Assembly: GCA_045577925.1 (NCBI GenBank)
Contig: JAZNJH010000008.1
Span: 1-64,000 of the forward strand
DNA from: UBA4717 sp045577925
GTDB lineage: Bacteria; Bacillota; Clostridia; Oscillospirales; CAG-272
Length of the DNA stretch: 64,000 nt
Direction: 5' to 3'
The notes beneath the pieces were generated by a model, which had not been told where the DNA came from, did not search any database, and saw only the letters and a program-made list of their open reading frames with translations. Position numbers and translations under genes: made by a program. The first letter of the stretch is position 1. Each line of letters opens with the position of its first letter. Of the stretch, positions 62,367 to 64,000 are shown piece by piece.

Positions 62367-63365
62367 TTATTGGATGGTACCTATGTTTAATTTATCAGTA
62401 TAATGAGATTTTAAAGTATACGTAAGACCGCAATATGAGAGATAATAAACAATAACCTGAAGTTGCAAAAGTAAAAGAGAGATAATGAGGATAAAAATCG
62501 TGAATCCCGGATTTGCATGCTCAACTTTAAATTTGATATTTGCCAGATAATATATACCTGTAAATACAAAAATCGGTGTAAGAACTGTAACTAAGTTAGT
62601 TGAGAGATGCGTATAGAAATGGATTTTATCGCTTCCGGACACGAAGAATACCGATATTACAACGCAAATTATATAGATCCAAACGCTTATGACCGAAGGC
62701 TTTATATCAACCATGCTTTTGCCTGAATATATTTTTTTGTCGCAAGCAATACGTGCCGCAGCAATGGTGGAAAAATAAGCAATACAAACAGATACAACAA
62801 AGGATGAAAGAACTATGCCGATGAGCAGTGCCTTTGCGTTAGATACAAGGATATCTGTGTTCTTGATTTCGACTTTAAGGATTGTATTTACAATGTCTGC
62901 TAAAAGAGCGTAAGCTTTATCTATCTCAGCAGGAATGTTTTTAACAAATTCAATAAGGAAAGATATGCCACTTGTAAGTATTATTCCGGCTGCCCCAAAG
63001 ACGAGAGTGCTTAATAGGTATGCTGATGTTGATATGAGAATTGTGTTTGAAGGACGCACCTTATACTTTACAGATAATCCTATTGCTCCGGCAAGAACCA
63101 TATGAGGAAAAAGTAAAAGTGCAGCATCATAAGAATCGGTTAGTGCTATGAAAGCCGTAGATATAAGGCATAAAACTATTGCAAGATAACCGGTATGAGA
63201 AAATAACAGCGCAAATAAGGATACGGATATCACAGTTAAAAAAAACGATATGAAAAGCGAACTTATCATTCTGGTTAGTATTAAGGTTGCACAAGCAATT
63301 GTGAAATATATTAAGATACGCAATAAAAAGCTTGTATCCTTGGGAATTCTGGATTTTAAATTCAT
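62367..63365 (-). CDS. YybS-like DUF2232 membrane protein
   Basis: The 332-residue protein has about eight membrane helices and no soluble domain. Position directly upstream of gdpP, with conserved order in Firmicutes, and the overall helix layout fit YybS/DUF2232. Sequence similarity is not decisive by eye. Function is unknown; an S-component-like transport role has been suggested for the family. Confidence 0.7.
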   Translation of the reverse strand: MNLKSRIPKDTSFLLRILIYFTIACATLILTRMISSLFISFFLTVISVSLFALLFSHTGYLAIVLCLISTAFIALTDSYDAALLLFPHMVLAGAIGLSVKYKVRPSNTILISTSAYLLSTLVFGAAGIILTSGISFLIEFVKNIPAEIDKAYALLADIVNTILKVEIKNTDILVSNAKALLIGIVLSSFVVSVCIAYFSTIAAARIACDKKIYSGKSMVDIKPSVISVWIYIICVVISVFFVSGSDKIHFYTHLSTNLVTVLTPIFVFTGIYYLANIKFKVEHANPGFTIFILIISLLLLQLQVIVYYLSYCGLTYTLKSHYTDKLNIGTIQ

Positions 63366-63415
63366 GATAGTGACCTGAAAATAATAAATAATTTATTTAA
63401 CGACAATTATATACT

Positions 63416-63443
63416 ATTATACAATATTTAAACTACTATACAA
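63416..63443 (-). promoter_or_regulatory. Possible promoter of the yybS-gdpP operon
   Basis: On the minus strand: TTGTAT (63443-63438), 16-bp spacer, TATAAT (63421-63416), about 50 nt before the gene. Confidence 0.5.
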
Positions 63444-63486
63444 GTTAATTTTTTGTAAATTATTTAATCTATTTAATAAACAAACA

Positions 63487-63512
63487 AAAAAAGACGCCTT
63501 GGCGTCTTTTTT
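63487..63512 (-). terminator. Terminator after the edge membrane gene
   Basis: AAAAAAGACGCC-TT-GGCGTCTTTTTT, a 12-bp perfect stem 14 bp after the stop of the minus-strand gene at the window edge; symmetrical and usable in both directions. Confidence 0.85.
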
Positions 63513-63525
63513 AGAGTGCTGGAAC

Positions 63526-64000
63526 TTAGTTTTTCCTTGAACCTGGATTAGCAAACACTTTGAAATTTTTCAGCCCGGCGATATATGCGATCTGTGTCAC
63601 CAACACAGAAAAAGCAATCGCTATCAACAACAGAAAAAGCTTAATGATCTCGAAATTAACTCCTGGAATGTCTGCAAATGAAATGATCGCAATATACATA
63701 CCGTTTAACAACCACGCAATTAAAGAGCATATAGCGGTAGTGTTAGCCGCCCATTGTAATCCGAAACCTTTTGCAAGATAATAACACAATATAGCAGTAA
63801 CTATCAAAATGAAATTTATAGCGTTTGCAGAAACCCCAAGATAAACCCCCTTCAGTTTAACGGGTTGCATTCGTCCGCCATCAATTTTTATTTTATCTCT
63901 GGCCCCTATATCCCAACCGGCAGTATATAAAAGATAAATATAAAAAAGTATTGAAAGCAATCCGCAAGCAAGCTTTAATGTATCATTTGAAAAAGATGCT
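63526..64000 (-). CDS. Membrane protein, 5' end outside window
   Basis: The frame stays open to the right edge, so the ATG at 63960 may be internal and the gene probably continues beyond the window. At least 158 residues are present, with about four membrane helices, a polar loop (DIGARDKIKIDGGRMQPVK) and a basic C-terminus. I do not recognise the family; no catalytic motif is visible. It is separated from yybS by a terminator, so is a distinct transcript. Confidence 0.6.
   Translation of the reverse strand, partial: ASFSNDTLKLACGLLSILFYIYLLYTAGWDIGARDKIKIDGGRMQPVKLKGVYLGVSANAINFILIVTAILCYYLAKGFGLQWAANTTAICSLIAWLLNGMYIAIISFADIPGVNFEIIKLFLLLIAIAFSVLVTQIAYIAGLKNFKVFANPGSRKN

Noticed and set aside
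1..64000. CRISPR arrays, rRNA genes and insertion sequences
   Set aside because: No regularly spaced repeats, no rRNA-like sequence and no transposase or IS end pairs were seen on either strand.

Overview
The window looks like a chromosome segment of an anaerobic, low-to-moderate GC Firmicute of class Clostridia, most likely a Ruminococcaceae/Oscillospiraceae-type gut bacterium. This is inferred from the gene content and order (gdpP-rplI-dnaB-tilS-hpt-ftsH, long HPF, SdpR/SdpI, a preQ1 riboswitch before a YhhQ-type transporter, PyrK/PyrD type 1B), the AGGAGG-type ribosome sites and the sigma-A promoters. No species call is possible from sequence alone.

Layout. Positions 1-7846 are the late end of a prophage: a large virion-associated protein cut by the window edge, a collagen-like tail fibre, small tail genes, then lysis genes (XhlA-like, M23 endolysin, LLH holin). 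It ends in a 3' tRNA fragment that is probably attR. Positions 7847-8034 hold a non-coding unit with an inverted tRNA fragment, a hairpin and a second copy of the tRNA 3' end. At 8.1-10.8 kb there are two minus-strand membrane proteins with zinc ribbons. At 11.2-16.0 kb lies a branched-chain amino acid ABC transporter operon (livJHMGF) whose binding-protein gene carries an in-frame TGA, followed by an XRE regulator.

Positions 17.2-25.1 kb form a minus-strand operon asnB - ATP-grasp D-aspartate ligase - aspartate racemase - murE - argS - yebC. With the DNPD motif in MurE this reads as a cell-wall module for a D-Asp/D-Asn cross-bridge on a non-DAP peptidoglycan. A second minus-strand run (25.3-31.2 kb) is nagA-metG-tatD and a divergent glycyl radical enzyme. 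Next come asd, a small RHH protein, a Cys-rich protein, hpf, tRNA-Thr(CGT) with a tRNA-repeat unit like the one at 7.9 kb, and sdpRI under two palindromic operators.

Positions 35.3-45.3 kb hold a complete pyrimidine operon (pyrC-carA-carB-pyrK-pyrD-pyrF-pyrE-pyrB) behind a long leader with an intrinsic terminator. Its CarA has lost all three residues of the glutaminase triad, and its PyrB carries a C-terminal PyrI-like zinc domain without the allosteric domain. A DUF6056 membrane protein follows, then a deoxynucleoside salvage operon (deoC-deoD-deoB-deoA), a preQ1-riboswitch-controlled queuosine-precursor transporter, nrdR, a GH31 glycosidase, and the housekeeping run yybS-gdpP-rplI-dnaB-tilS-hpt-ftsH on the minus strand, with a partial membrane protein at the right edge.

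Most worth a second look: the triad-less CarA in an otherwise intact pyr operon, the D-Asp cross-bridge operon, the two tRNA 3'-end repeat units with a shared hairpin design, the TGA in livJ, and the glycyl radical enzyme with an altered radical loop.
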